A stretch of DNA of 64,000 nt. It comes from Myxococcales bacterium. GTDB taxonomy: Bacteria; Myxococcota; Bradymonadia; UBA7976; UBA1532. The notes beneath the pieces were generated by a model, which was not told the DNA's origin, ran no database searches, and saw only the letters and a list, made by a program, of their open reading frames with translations. The stretch covers positions 1 through 64,000 of the forward strand of contig JACKDM010000015.1 in NCBI GenBank assembly GCA_020633515.1, written 5' to 3'. The position numbers and the translations under genes are program-made. Positions 1 through 8,810 of this stretch are shown here, piece after piece; within the stretch, counting starts at the first letter, position 1; every line of letters begins with the position of its first letter.

Positions 1-1
1 G

Positions 2-2749
2 GTGCATCGCGATCTCAAGCCCGGCAACATCCTCATCCGCCCCGAGCGCCCCGGCCCCGGCGCGATCAAGGTCGTCGACTTCGGGATCGCGCTCGCCGTC
101 AGCGACGCGATGCGCGCGACCCGCCGCATCGAGGGCACGCCCGCCTACATCGCGCCCGAGGCGGCGTCGGGCAACGTCGCCGCGGTCGGCCCGTGGACCG
201 ACATCTACTCGCTCGGGATCATCCTCTTCGAGATCCTGACCGGCGACCTGCCCTACCACGGCCGCCACCTGCTCGCCCATCACCAGCGCTCGCCGCTGCC
301 GCCGATCACCGTGCGCGACGACGTCGAGGCCCCGCCGGGCATCGCCGCGATCGTCACCCAGATGCTGCACAAGTCGCCGCTCGACCGCTTCCGCTCGATC
401 GCGGGCGTGCGCGCCGCCTTCGAAGCGCTCGGGCCGCTGCCGGCGCCGGTGCGCTTCGGGCCGCCGCCGGGCGAGCTGCTCTACGACGAGGTCGAGCGCG
501 AAGACGTGGCGCTGATGACCGGCCCCGCCGGCCCCGCGCTCGCCCACCTGCGCGAGCCGGCGCTCGTCGGCCGCGAGGCGGCGCAGCGCGACCTGCTCGC
601 CGCCGCCGACGCCGCGCTGCTCGGCAAGGGGCCGCAGGTGGTCGTCATCGAGGGCGACGCCGGCCTCGGCAAGAGCCGCCTCGCCGGCTGGATGCGCGAG
701 CTGATGGAGGAGCACGGCCGCATGCGCACGCTCGTGGTGCGCAGCGAGCCGCAGACCCGCAGCGGCGGCGGCTTGCGGCAGTCGGTGCTGCGCTTCGTCG
801 GCGCGCCGGGCATCGACCGCGACGAGGCCGAGCGCACGCTCGCGGCGGTCTTCCGCGACGACGAGGAGCGCCGCGCGGCGCTCGAGGTGCTGTGGTCGCA
901 GGCCCCGCACGAGGGCGCGGCGAGCGAGGCGCACATCCGCCGCGCCGCCGAGCTGATCCGCAAGCTCGCCGGGGACGCGCCGTTCCTCTTCTGGGCCGAC
1001 GACGCGCAGTGGAGCCCCGAGGGCAAGGTGCTCCGCCTCGTGCACCGCCTCGCCCGCCCCGACGGCCCCAAGCGTCTGCTCTTGATCGTCACCCTGCGCC
1101 CGAGCGACCGCAGCACCGTGCAGGCCGCGCGCAAGGCGATCCTCCGCCTCGACAACACCACCCACATCGAGCTCGCGCCGCTCAACCCGATGGTGCTCGC
1201 GCCCGCGCTCGAACAGCTCGCCCGCATCGACCCCGACATCGCGATCGGCGCCAGCATGCTCGGCGCCGGCAACCCGCTGATCGCGCTCGAAGCGGTGCGC
1301 GCCCACATCGAGGCCGAGGGCTTCGGCAGCGCGCCGAGCGACCCCAACACCGTGCTGCGCCAGCGCATCGAGCGCGCGACCGAGGGCGAGCGCGGCGGCG
1401 AGATGGTCTCGATGCTCGCCCGCGCGACCCTGCTCGGGCGCTCGTTCACGCTCCGGCCGCTCGAGGCGCTGTGCAAGGTCCCCGGCGACCCGGCCGCGCC
1501 CGGGCTCGGCGAGGACACCGAGCAGATCGAAGACCTGCTCGACCGCGCGGTGCAGAGCGGCCTCGCCGTCGAGCAGGGCCCCGGCCGCTGGCGCTTCAGC
1601 CACGACCTCGTGCGCGCGCAGCTCCGCAAGGTCTGCCGCGCGCTCCCCAACTGGGGCCCGATCAACCTCGCCGCCGCCCGCCTGCGCGCCCGCCGCGCCG
1701 AGAGCGACCCGACCGGGATCGAGATGGAGGTCGTCGCCCGCCACTACTGGGCCGGCGGCGAGAAGGAGCGCGCGCTGCGCATGGGCGTCGACGGCGCCCA
1801 CCGGCTGCACGACGCGGGCTTGATGGGCCACGCGGTCAGCTTCACCCGCCGCCTCCTCGAATGGGCCGAGGCGGTCGAGATCCTCACCCCGGCCGAGATC
1901 TGCGAGCTGCACCTGCTCGCGAGCGACGCCGCCGAGCACGCCGGGCAGCCGATCGAGAGCGAGCGGCAGGCGCAGTCGGCGGTCGACATCGCGCGCCGCC
2001 ACCACCTCGACGCGCTCGGCGCCCGCGCCGCCGGCCGGCTCGGCGTGCTCAAGCTCCAGCACGACGACCAGGACGAGGCCGAGCAGTGGCTGTGGGACGC
2101 GCTGCGCTTCGCCCGCGACAGCGGCGACCGCCGCGCGCTCGCCGACGTGCACCACTCGCTCGGCCGCTTCTACCAGCACAAGGGCGAGCACGAGCTCGCG
2201 CTCGTCGCCTTCGAGTTCAGCCTCGAGAGCGCCATCGAGTCGGGCATCGTCGCCCAGCAGATCGCCGCCCGCTCCGCGCTCGCGCGCCTCGACCGCATCC
2301 AGGGCCGCGTCGACCGCGCCGAGCAGTGCTTCGAAAAGCTCGCCGAGCAGGCGCTCGAAGAGGGGCTCGAGGTCGCCGCCGTCGACGCCCGGCTCCAGCT
2401 CGGCCTCTGCGCCTGGACCCGCGACGACGCGCCCGCCGCGCTCGCCGCCTTCGAAGAGGCGCGGCAGAGCGCGCGCGGCAACCTCTTCGTGCTCGAGTTC
2501 GTCGCCTGCCTCGGCGAAGCCTGGGCGCACGCGGTCGAGGGCGCGTGGAACGACGCCGACCTGATCCTGATGCAGGCCGAGGATCTGCGCTACGACGTGC
2601 GCCACCGCGACCCCGAGACCGAGCGGCTGCGGCGCGACATCCGCACCCTCGCGGTCGCCGCCCGCCGCGACGACCTCGTCGAGCGGATCGACAAGCTGCA
2701 CACCGCCTCGACCCGCACCGGCGGCGGCTCGACGCAGCACACGCGCTGA
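2..2749 (+). CDS. Ser/Thr protein kinase with AAA ATPase and TPR region (5'-truncated by window edge)
   Basis: This is the C-terminal 915 residues of a multidomain signalling protein whose N-lobe lies upstream of the window. The visible part opens on the kinase catalytic loop (HRDLKPGN), then DFG (VVDFGIA), the activation segment ending GTPAYIAPE, and DIYSLG of the C-lobe. A P-loop ATPase domain follows, with Walker A GDAGLGKS near residue 220 and a Walker B-like FWADD near 333. Residues from about 570 on are helical, Ala/Leu/Glu-rich TPR-type repeats. The order kinase, AAA_16-type ATPase, TPR is that of PknK-like large kinases common in myxobacteria. It should phosphorylate Ser/Thr in the cytoplasm, with the TPR part binding partners; the substrate is unknown. 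No transmembrane segment is seen. Confidence 0.9.
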   Translation: MHRDLKPGNILIRPERPGPGAIKVVDFGIALAVSDAMRATRRIEGTPAYIAPEAASGNVAAVGPWTDIYSLGIILFEILTGDLPYHGRHLLAHHQRSPLPPITVRDDVEAPPGIAAIVTQMLHKSPLDRFRSIAGVRAAFEALGPLPAPVRFGPPPGELLYDEVEREDVALMTGPAGPALAHLREPALVGREAAQRDLLAAADAALLGKGPQVVVIEGDAGLGKSRLAGWMRELMEEHGRMRTLVVRSEPQTRSGGGLRQSVLRFVGAPGIDRDEAERTLAAVFRDDEERRAALEVLWSQAPHEGAASEAHIRRAAELIRKLAGDAPFLFWADDAQWSPEGKVLRLVHRLARPDGPKRLLLIVTLRPSDRSTVQAARKAILRLDNTTHIELAPLNPMVLAPALEQLARIDPDIAIGASMLGAGNPLIALEAVRAHIEAEGFGSAPSDPNTVLRQRIERATEGERGGEMVSMLARATLLGRSFTLRPLEALCKVPGDPAAPGLGEDTEQIEDLLDRAVQSGLAVEQGPGRWRFSHDLVRAQLRKVCRALPNWGPINLAAARLRARRAESDPTGIEMEVVARHYWAGGEKERALRMGVDGAHRLHDAGLMGHAVSFTRRLLEWAEAVEILTPAEICELHLLASDAAEHAGQPIESERQAQSAVDIARRHHLDALGARAAGRLGVLKLQHDDQDEAEQWLWDALRFARDSGDRRALADVHHSLGRFYQHKGEHELALVAFEFSLESAIESGIVAQQIAARSALARLDRIQGRVDRAEQCFEKLAEQALEEGLEVAAVDARLQLGLCAWTRDDAPAALAAFEEARQSARGNLFVLEFVACLGEAWAHAVEGAWNDADLILMQAEDLRYDVRHRDPETERLRRDIRTLAVAARRDDLVERIDKLHTASTRTGGGSTQHTR

Positions 2750-2795
2750 TCGGCGGCGAGCGCGGGCAGATGAGACCTCCACCCGGGAGCGAAGA

Positions 2796-4310
2796 ATGAT
2801 GCGAAACCTCGTGTGGCCGCTGCTCGCGGCCGCGCTCTTGGCCTGCGACGACGGCGGCGGGGATGCCACGCCCGATGCCATGCCCGATACCATCCCCGAT
2901 GCCATCATCGATCTCATCGGTGATGCCACGCCCGATGCCATCGGAGATGCCACGCCCGATGTCAACGGCGATGCCATTCCCGATGCCATCGCCGACGCCG
3001 CGACCGACGCCGCCGCGCCGCCCGAAGGCAACGCCTGCGCCCCGCTCGCGGCCCACCTCGAGACCCCGCCGCCGCTCGACCACGACGCCGACTGCACCGC
3101 GCTCGCCGGCGCCGAGCGCTTCCTCTGCGCCGAGGCGTGGTTCTGGATCGGCCTCACCTTCGACGTCGCCGCCCGCCCCGAAGCCTACGACCGGATCAGC
3201 GCGCTCATCGCCGCCGTCGACCCCGTCGCTGATGCCATCGACCTCGGCCGCCTGCACGCCCTGCGCGGCCAGCTCGCGCTCGCGCTCGCGCTCGAGAACG
3301 GCGACGGCCGCCACCTCGCGAGCATCGACGGCGACTTCGTGCGCGCCATGACCCTCGACCCCGACAACGCCATCATCCCCACCTGGAAGGACTCGATGGA
3401 CATCGCGCTCGAGTGGCGCCTGCGCGGCGGCGCCGGGCTCGACGCGATCATGAGCCGCACCTGGGCCAACGTCGAGCGCTGCCCCACCGGCAACATCCTC
3501 TCGATCAGCGGCACCACCATCGGCCTCCCGCTCGCGACCGGCATCCCGCAGGCGACGATCGAGCGCCTCGACCGCTGGGTCTGCGACGAGGCCGACTTCT
3601 GCGGGGTCAACACCTGGAAGGCACCCTACGCCGCGCCCGGGCTCGCCTATCACTTCGCCGAGGCCAACGCCCGCATGGGACGGCGCGGCGAGGCGCGGCG
3701 ATGGCTCGACGAGGCGCGCGCGGCGCCGGACTATGCCACCTGGCCCTACCGCGCGATGGTCGATGACACCCTCGCCGACTTCGACGCCTTCGTCGACGAG
3801 TTCGTCGGGCTCGGCGAGGCCGGTGATGCCTTCGATCGCATGTACGCCAACCAGTCGTTCGGCTGTGTCTTCTGCCACGCGAGCGACCCGCCGGCGGCGA
3901 TGGTGCGCACCACCCGCCTCGGCCCGCCGCCCGAACCCGAACCCGAACCCGAGCCGGCGCCCGAGCCCGAGCCCGAGCCGGCGCCCGAGCCCGAGCCCGA
4001 GCCCCGCGACGGCGCCTGCACCAACGCCCCCGACGAGGCCGCGCTCGCCGCCGCCGGCGACATCGCGCCGGTGATGAGCGCCTGCGCGATCGGCTGCTTC
4101 GGCCAGCCCGAAGCCTGCGCCGCGGACTGCGTCGAAGACCGCCTCGGCGTCTCCCCGCCCTGCGCCGGCTGCTTCGGCGCCGTCATCGGCTGCACGCTCG
4201 CCCACTGCATCCTCCAGTGCGCCAACGCCGACAACCCCGACTGCGCGACCTGCCAACAGACCCACTGCCTGCCCGCGTTCAGCGCCTGCGCCGGCCTCGA
4301 CCGGCCCTGA
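2796..4310 (+). CDS. Lipoprotein with Asp-Ala repeat tether and Cys-rich C-terminus
   Basis: The 504-residue protein starts MMRNLVWPLL and has a lipobox ending LLAC, so it is probably lipidated and held in the periplasm or outer membrane. After the Cys comes an acidic D-A-x-P-D repeat (to about residue 75), written in DNA with many GATGCC words unlike the GAC used elsewhere in the gene. The middle (about 80-370) is a globular Ala-rich region that could be TPR-like and ends in a CVFCH motif, which could bind haem or metal. An EPEP tract follows, then a C-terminal domain with about 14 Cys, probably disulfide-bonded. GGGAGCG precedes the start. It lies 46 bp after the kinase. No function is recognised. 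Confidence 0.8.
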   Translation: MMRNLVWPLLAAALLACDDGGGDATPDAMPDTIPDAIIDLIGDATPDAIGDATPDVNGDAIPDAIADAATDAAAPPEGNACAPLAAHLETPPPLDHDADCTALAGAERFLCAEAWFWIGLTFDVAARPEAYDRISALIAAVDPVADAIDLGRLHALRGQLALALALENGDGRHLASIDGDFVRAMTLDPDNAIIPTWKDSMDIALEWRLRGGAGLDAIMSRTWANVERCPTGNILSISGTTIGLPLATGIPQATIERLDRWVCDEADFCGVNTWKAPYAAPGLAYHFAEANARMGRRGEARRWLDEARAAPDYATWPYRAMVDDTLADFDAFVDEFVGLGEAGDAFDRMYANQSFGCVFCHASDPPAAMVRTTRLGPPPEPEPEPEPAPEPEPEPAPEPEPEPRDGACTNAPDEAALAAAGDIAPVMSACAIGCFGQPEACAADCVEDRLGVSPPCAGCFGAVIGCTLAHCILQCANADNPDCATCQQTHCLPAFSACAGLDRP

Positions 4311-4367
4311 CGCGACGGGCTGACGCGCGCGGCGCGGCCGAATCGATCGCCGCCGCATCCTTGGCGC

Positions 4368-5480
4368 ATGGCAGAGCCCTTCAAACACCGCATCGACCGC
4401 CGCGCCGTCGAGCGCATCGCCGCCGCGATCACGCTCCCGGCCTTCGACCGCGCCGCCTTCATCGCCGACGCCGACCGCCTCGACGCGCTCGAGCTCAAGG
4501 CCCGCGTCACCCACATCGCCGACGCGCTCGCCCGCTACCTCCCGCCGTTCCCCGACGCGCTCCCCGCGCTGCTCGGCGCGCTCGGCGACCCCGTCCCGAC
4601 CGAGGCGCCCGACGCCGACGCCGATGACAGCGGCCTGCGCGGCTTCATCGCGTGGCCGATCCTGCGCTACGTCGCCCGCCACGGCCTCGACCACCCCGCC
4701 GCCGCCCTGCCGACGCTCGGCGAGATGACGAGCCGCTTCTCCGCCGAGTTCGCGGTGCGCCCCTACCTCGTCCGCCACCCCGACGCCGCCTGGGAGGCAG
4801 TGCGCGGCTGGGCCGCGAGCGACGACCCCCACCGCCGCCGCCTCGCGAGCGAGGGCACCCGCCCGCGGCTGCCCTGGGGCGAGCGCCTCACCGCGTCGAT
4901 CGCCGATCCGCGCCGCGGCCTCGCGGTGATCGAGGCGCTGCGCGACGACCCCGAGGAGTACGTGCGCCGCTCGGTCGCCAACCACCTCAACGACGTCAGC
5001 AAGGACCACCCCGAGCGCGTCCTCGAGATCGCCGCCCGCTGGAAGATCGACGCCTCGCCCGCCCGCGAGCGGCTGGTGCGCCACGCGCTGCGCACGCTGG
5101 TCAAGGCCGCCGACGCCCGCGCGCTCGCGCTCGTCGACTGCCCGCCCGCCGACGTGCAGGTCGAGGGGCTGCGCGGCGCGGCCGCGGTGCGGATCGGCGA
5201 GAAGCTGCCGTTCACGCTGACGCTCTGCAACCGCGAGGACCGCCCGGCCAAGGTGCGCGTCGACTATCTCATGCACCACGTCAAGGCCAATGGCACCCGG
5301 CGACCCAAGGCATTCCACCTCGTCGACACCACCCTCGCCCCGGGCGAGCGGCGAACGCTCGGCCGCAGCCATGACTTCCGCGTCGTCACCACCCGCCGGC
5401 TCCACCCCGGCGTGCATCGCGTCGAGGTGCGGGTCAACGGCGCGGTCGGCGATGGCTTCGACTTCACCCTGATGCCATGA
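4368..5480 (+). CDS. alkC: AlkC-family DNA alkylation repair glycosylase
   Basis: The 370-residue protein matches the AlkC family of HEAT-like-repeat DNA glycosylases, which excise N3-alkylated purines such as 3-methyladenine. It starts MAEPFKHRI, as family members do. It keeps the core signatures SRFSAEFAVRPYL (about 124-136), RRLASEGTRPRLPWGERL (about 160-177) and RRSVANHLNDVSKDHP (about 203-218). After residue about 265 there is a beta-rich segment that fits the C-terminal Ig-like domain present in one AlkC subgroup. The next gene starts 10 bp after the stop, so the two are probably cotranscribed. The stop codon sits within GATGCCATGA, a near copy of the GATGSCATC motif. Confidence 0.88.
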   Translation: MAEPFKHRIDRRAVERIAAAITLPAFDRAAFIADADRLDALELKARVTHIADALARYLPPFPDALPALLGALGDPVPTEAPDADADDSGLRGFIAWPILRYVARHGLDHPAAALPTLGEMTSRFSAEFAVRPYLVRHPDAAWEAVRGWAASDDPHRRRLASEGTRPRLPWGERLTASIADPRRGLAVIEALRDDPEEYVRRSVANHLNDVSKDHPERVLEIAARWKIDASPARERLVRHALRTLVKAADARALALVDCPPADVQVEGLRGAAAVRIGEKLPFTLTLCNREDRPAKVRVDYLMHHVKANGTRRPKAFHLVDTTLAPGERRTLGRSHDFRVVTTRRLHPGVHRVEVRVNGAVGDGFDFTLMP

Positions 5481-5490
5481 AGGCAGACCC

Positions 5491-6285
5491 ATGACCGTCA
5501 CCCTGCTCACCGGCGCCTCGTCGGGGATCGGCGCCGCGCTCGCGCCGCTGCTCGCCGCCGACGGCCACCGCGTCGCGCTCGCCGCCCGCCGCGCCGCGCC
5601 GCTGGCCGAGGTCGCCGACGCCATCCGCGCCGCGGGCGGGGAGGCGATGGTGCTCCCGCTCGACGTCACCGATCGCGACGCGGTGCGGGCCGCCGTCGCC
5701 GAGGTCGCCGCCGCCTGGGGCCCCGTCGAGCTGCTCGTCGCCAACGCCGGGATCGGCGACGCCATGGCGGCGCACGACTACGACTCGCGGCGGGTCGCGC
5801 GGGTGATCGAGGTCAACCTCACCGCCGCCGCGCACTGCATCGACGCGGTGCTGCCCGCCATGCTCGCCGCCGGCCGCGGTCACATCGTCGGCATCGGCAG
5901 CCTCGCCGGCGACCGCGGCCTCCCCGGCAACGGCGCCTACTGCGCGAGCAAGGCCGGGCTGCGGGTGCTGCTCGAGGCGCTGCGGATCGAGCTGCGCGGC
6001 AAGGGCATCGCGGTGACCCACGTCGCGCCGGGCTTCGTCGAGTCGCCGCTGACGGCGCGCAATGACTTCGCGATGCCGTTCATCCTGCCGACCGAGGCCG
6101 GCGCCCGCGAGGTGCTGCGCGCGATCCGGCGGCAGCAGCGCGAGCACCGCTTCCCGTGGCCGCTCGCCGCGCTGAGCCGGCTCGGGCGGATGCTGCCGGC
6201 GCCGATCTACGAGCGGCTCCTCGCCGGCCGGGTGGCGCAGAAGGCGCCCGATCCGCGCAACGCCGCGGGGGTCGATCGGGGCTGA
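5491..6285 (+). CDS. Short-chain dehydrogenase/reductase (SDR)
   Basis: A 264-residue classical SDR, expected to be a cytoplasmic NAD(P)H-dependent oxidoreductase. The cofactor motif TGASSGIG is at residues 7-14, NAG near 90, a catalytic Ser in GIGSLAG near 136, and the YxxxK pair in AYCASK near 150-154. The length is typical. A basic residue (AARRAA) at the end of the second strand region suggests NADP preference. The substrate cannot be read from sequence. It starts 10 bp after alkC, and an alkylation-repair link is only positional; many SDRs of this form act on lipid or polyketide-type carbonyls. Confidence 0.88.
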   Translation: MTVTLLTGASSGIGAALAPLLAADGHRVALAARRAAPLAEVADAIRAAGGEAMVLPLDVTDRDAVRAAVAEVAAAWGPVELLVANAGIGDAMAAHDYDSRRVARVIEVNLTAAAHCIDAVLPAMLAAGRGHIVGIGSLAGDRGLPGNGAYCASKAGLRVLLEALRIELRGKGIAVTHVAPGFVESPLTARNDFAMPFILPTEAGAREVLRAIRRQQREHRFPWPLAALSRLGRMLPAPIYERLLAGRVAQKAPDPRNAAGVDRG

Positions 6286-6374
6286 GGACCGGGCGACGAT
6301 CGCGCCGCGTCCTGACGTCTTCCGGCGCGGCGCCGGGTCGGTTACCGTGCGCGCCAGCGACAACGGAGGCCCGG

Positions 6375-7607
6375 ATGCTCACCCTCGACCTCGCCCACGC
6401 CCGCGCTCACTGGTTCGTCCGCCAGGGCCTCGCCGGCCCGATCGAGGGCACGCCCGCCGACGTCGTCCGCCGCACCGGCTGGGTGCGCACCATCGGCGGC
6501 GTCGACGTCTACCTCGCCTTCCGCAGCCGCATGGCCCGCTTCCGCCGCGTCGCGCTCGACGCCGCCGTCGGCGACGGCCGCCTCCGGGTCAGCCCGGCGG
6601 TGCGCGGCTGCATCTACCTCGTCCCCGAAGAAGACCAGGCGCTCGCGCTCCGCGTCGCCGAGCAGCTCACCGCCCGCCGCACCGCGCGCGACTGGGAGAA
6701 GTGCGGCGTCGAGCCGGCCGAGATCGAGCGCGCCGGCGAGGCGATCGTCGAGGCGCTCGCGCAGGGCCCGCTCACCACCAGCCAGCTCCGCGGCGCGCTG
6801 CCCGACGGCGCGGTGCGCAGCCTCGGTGAGACGGGCAAGAAGATCGGGCTCTCGTCGACGCTCCCCAGCGCGCTGCGCAGCCTCGAGTTCGCCGGCCGGA
6901 TCGAGCGGGTGCCGGTCGACGACCGCCTCGACCACGAGCAGTACGTCTGGCGCCGCCCCACCGTCGCCCCCGATCTGCGCGCGCTCCCCGCCGATCTCGC
7001 CGGCCTCGCCGCGCCGCTCGCCGAGCGCTTCTTCCGCTTCGCCGGGCCGGCGACGCTCGACGAGTTCACCACCTGGAGCGGGCTCTCGAAGCGCGACGCC
7101 AAGGCCGGGATCAAGAGCTGCGGGCTCGAGACGCTGCGGATCACCGGCTACGCCGACGAGGCCTTCGCCCACCCCGAGGACGCCGACGCGCTCGCGACCC
7201 CGGCGCCGGTCGAGGGCGGCGTCGCGCTGCTCAACTTCGCCGACAACTACGTCACCCTGCGCGCGACCCCCGCCGCGCTCGCCGATCCGGCGCACGCGCC
7301 GCGGGTCGCCAACTCCTGGGGCCGCGGGCAGAAGCCGCTCGCCGAGTCGAGCTACCTGCACTGCCGCGCCGCGCTCGACGGCGACCGCCTCGCGGGCTCG
7401 TGGGAGTGGGACCCCGACGCGGGCGCCGTCGTCGCCGAGCCGTTCGACGACCTGCCGCCGGCGCGTGCCGAGGCGCTCGCGGCCGAGGCGGCGTCGCTGA
7501 CGGCGTTCCTGCGCGACGAGGTGGGGCACGCGCGCTCGACGAGCATCGACACCGAGAAGGCGCAGCGCGAGCGGCTGGCGCTCGTCACCGCGCGCGGGCG
7601 GGTCTGA
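6375..7607 (+). CDS. Winged-helix protein of the HTH_42 / AlkZ-YcaQ family
   Basis: The 410-residue protein has the layout of HTH_42 proteins, which include the DNA glycosylases AlkZ and YcaQ (AlkX). ATG 6375 is chosen because GGAGG lies just upstream and the conserved part begins there. Family members carry the catalytic motif QxQ or QxD just after a Gly-Gly in the first winged helix. Here the equivalent stretch, IGGVDVYLAFRSR (40-52), reads V-D-V-Y where Q residues are expected. Downstream family features (DYVxW-like QYVWRR, a SYLHCRAALDGDRLAGSW segment, C-terminal helix) are kept. It may be a non-catalytic DNA binder or use another residue. It follows the SDR by 89 bp, in the same direction as alkC. 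Confidence 0.75.
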   Translation: MLTLDLAHARAHWFVRQGLAGPIEGTPADVVRRTGWVRTIGGVDVYLAFRSRMARFRRVALDAAVGDGRLRVSPAVRGCIYLVPEEDQALALRVAEQLTARRTARDWEKCGVEPAEIERAGEAIVEALAQGPLTTSQLRGALPDGAVRSLGETGKKIGLSSTLPSALRSLEFAGRIERVPVDDRLDHEQYVWRRPTVAPDLRALPADLAGLAAPLAERFFRFAGPATLDEFTTWSGLSKRDAKAGIKSCGLETLRITGYADEAFAHPEDADALATPAPVEGGVALLNFADNYVTLRATPAALADPAHAPRVANSWGRGQKPLAESSYLHCRAALDGDRLAGSWEWDPDAGAVVAEPFDDLPPARAEALAAEAASLTAFLRDEVGHARSTSIDTEKAQRERLALVTARGRV

Positions 7608-7640
7608 TCGGGCCCGCGTCCGGGCAGGGCAGGGGCGTGA

Positions 7641-8810
7641 TCAGCGCCGGAAGGGCTGCTCGGCGGGCGGCTCGGCCTCGGCGACCGGCAGGTGCCCGAG
7701 GTAGTCGTCGCCCACCGCGACGGTGCCCGCCTCGCCGCCGTGCTCGCCGGCGATGAAGGTGCGCGCCGGGTCGATGCCGGCCTCGCCGTAGGCGTAGATG
7801 TCGGTCGTCGCGTTGCCATACGCCGCCTCGATGACGAGCCCCGCCTCGCGCAGCGCGCGCAGCCAGTCGCGCTTGTAGGCGCCGACCGCCTCGTTGGTGG
7901 GCAGGATCTCGGTGACGTCGTCGACGACGTGCAGCGTGCCCGGCGGGAAGCCGAGATCGGCGAGCCACTCGCGGCTGATGTCGGTCAACAGGTAGGGCCG
8001 GCCGGTGAGGTAGATGATCTCATAGCCTTGATCCCAGGCGCGCACCGCGGTGAGCTCGAGCGCGCCGGCGCGGGCCTCGGGCACGTAGTCACCGCTCAGG
8101 ATCGGCTCGAAGAGCTCGGCGAAGACATCTTGAAAGAGCTCCATGTCATCGGTGGTGAGGGTGCCATCGATGTCGAAGACGATGGCTTCGGTGCCTTCGG
8201 GCACGACGGTGAGCGTCGAGCGCGCCGCGGTGCCATCGCCGACGACGTGCAGCCACAAGGCATGGCGGCCGATGGGTGGCAGATCACCGGGCTCGACGCG
8301 GAGCGCGATGCGGCCGTCGCTGTCGGTCGCCGCGCGGCCGAGCGTGCGCCAGCCGCCGGCGCAGTCGTCGACGGCGACGATGATGTCTTCGTCTTCGAGG
8401 TCCTTGCTGATGAGACCGTAGGCGAACTTCCCGGGGACCTGCGTCGGGCGGCCGGTGAAGGCGATGACATCCTGCGCGGTGTGGCCGGGCGCGCCGAGCG
8501 CGACGAGGCCGCTGCCGAAGTGGCGCCAGTCTTCGCGGGGCAGCGCGGGGTCGGGGGCGCTGTCACAGATGACATAGAGCGGCCGCTCGTCGACCGGCGA
8601 CGCGGCGTCGGGCGCGGGCGCGGCGTCGGGCAGGCCGAGGTCGACCGGGTCGCCGTCGGGCGCGAAGGCGTCGGGCGCGAAGGCGTCGGCCGGCTCGGGG
8701 CTCGCGTCGATCGCGCCGTCGAGCGCGGCGGCGGCGTCGCGCGTCTCCTCGGGCGCCGGGTCGCAGCCGAGCGCGGCGAGCGCGAGCGCGCAGGCGAGCG
8801 CCGCCCTCAC
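7641..8810 (-). CDS. Lipoprotein with LNS2-like HAD phosphatase domain
   Basis: The 389-residue protein has a signal peptide and lipobox (LAALGC), then an Asp/Ala/Pro tether. The C-terminal half has a HAD core of the lipin/Ned1/Smp2 (LNS2) type: nucleophile motif DIDGT near residue 207, motif II in IIYLTGRP, and a late acidic motif around YGNATTDIYAY. LNS2 domains in lipins are phosphatidate phosphatases; the bacterial secreted relatives are less well characterised, so phospholipid phosphatase activity is an inference. The start is GTG 8810, inside GTGA that also holds the stop of the upstream gene, so the two are translationally coupled. Codon usage in 8.1-8.6 kb is less GC-biased than in its neighbours. 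Confidence 0.82.
   Translation of the reverse strand: MRAALACALALAALGCDPAPEETRDAAAALDGAIDASPEPADAFAPDAFAPDGDPVDLGLPDAAPAPDAASPVDERPLYVICDSAPDPALPREDWRHFGSGLVALGAPGHTAQDVIAFTGRPTQVPGKFAYGLISKDLEDEDIIVAVDDCAGGWRTLGRAATDSDGRIALRVEPGDLPPIGRHALWLHVVGDGTAARSTLTVVPEGTEAIVFDIDGTLTTDDMELFQDVFAELFEPILSGDYVPEARAGALELTAVRAWDQGYEIIYLTGRPYLLTDISREWLADLGFPPGTLHVVDDVTEILPTNEAVGAYKRDWLRALREAGLVIEAAYGNATTDIYAYGEAGIDPARTFIAGEHGGEAGTVAVGDDYLGHLPVAEAEPPAEQPFRR

Noticed and set aside
2217..5765. A very long open frame on the minus strand opposite three good genes
   Set aside because: In DNA this GC-rich, antisense frames stay open because stop codons are rare. The translation is Val/Gly/Glu/Ala-rich without motifs, and the plus strand has clear domains throughout.
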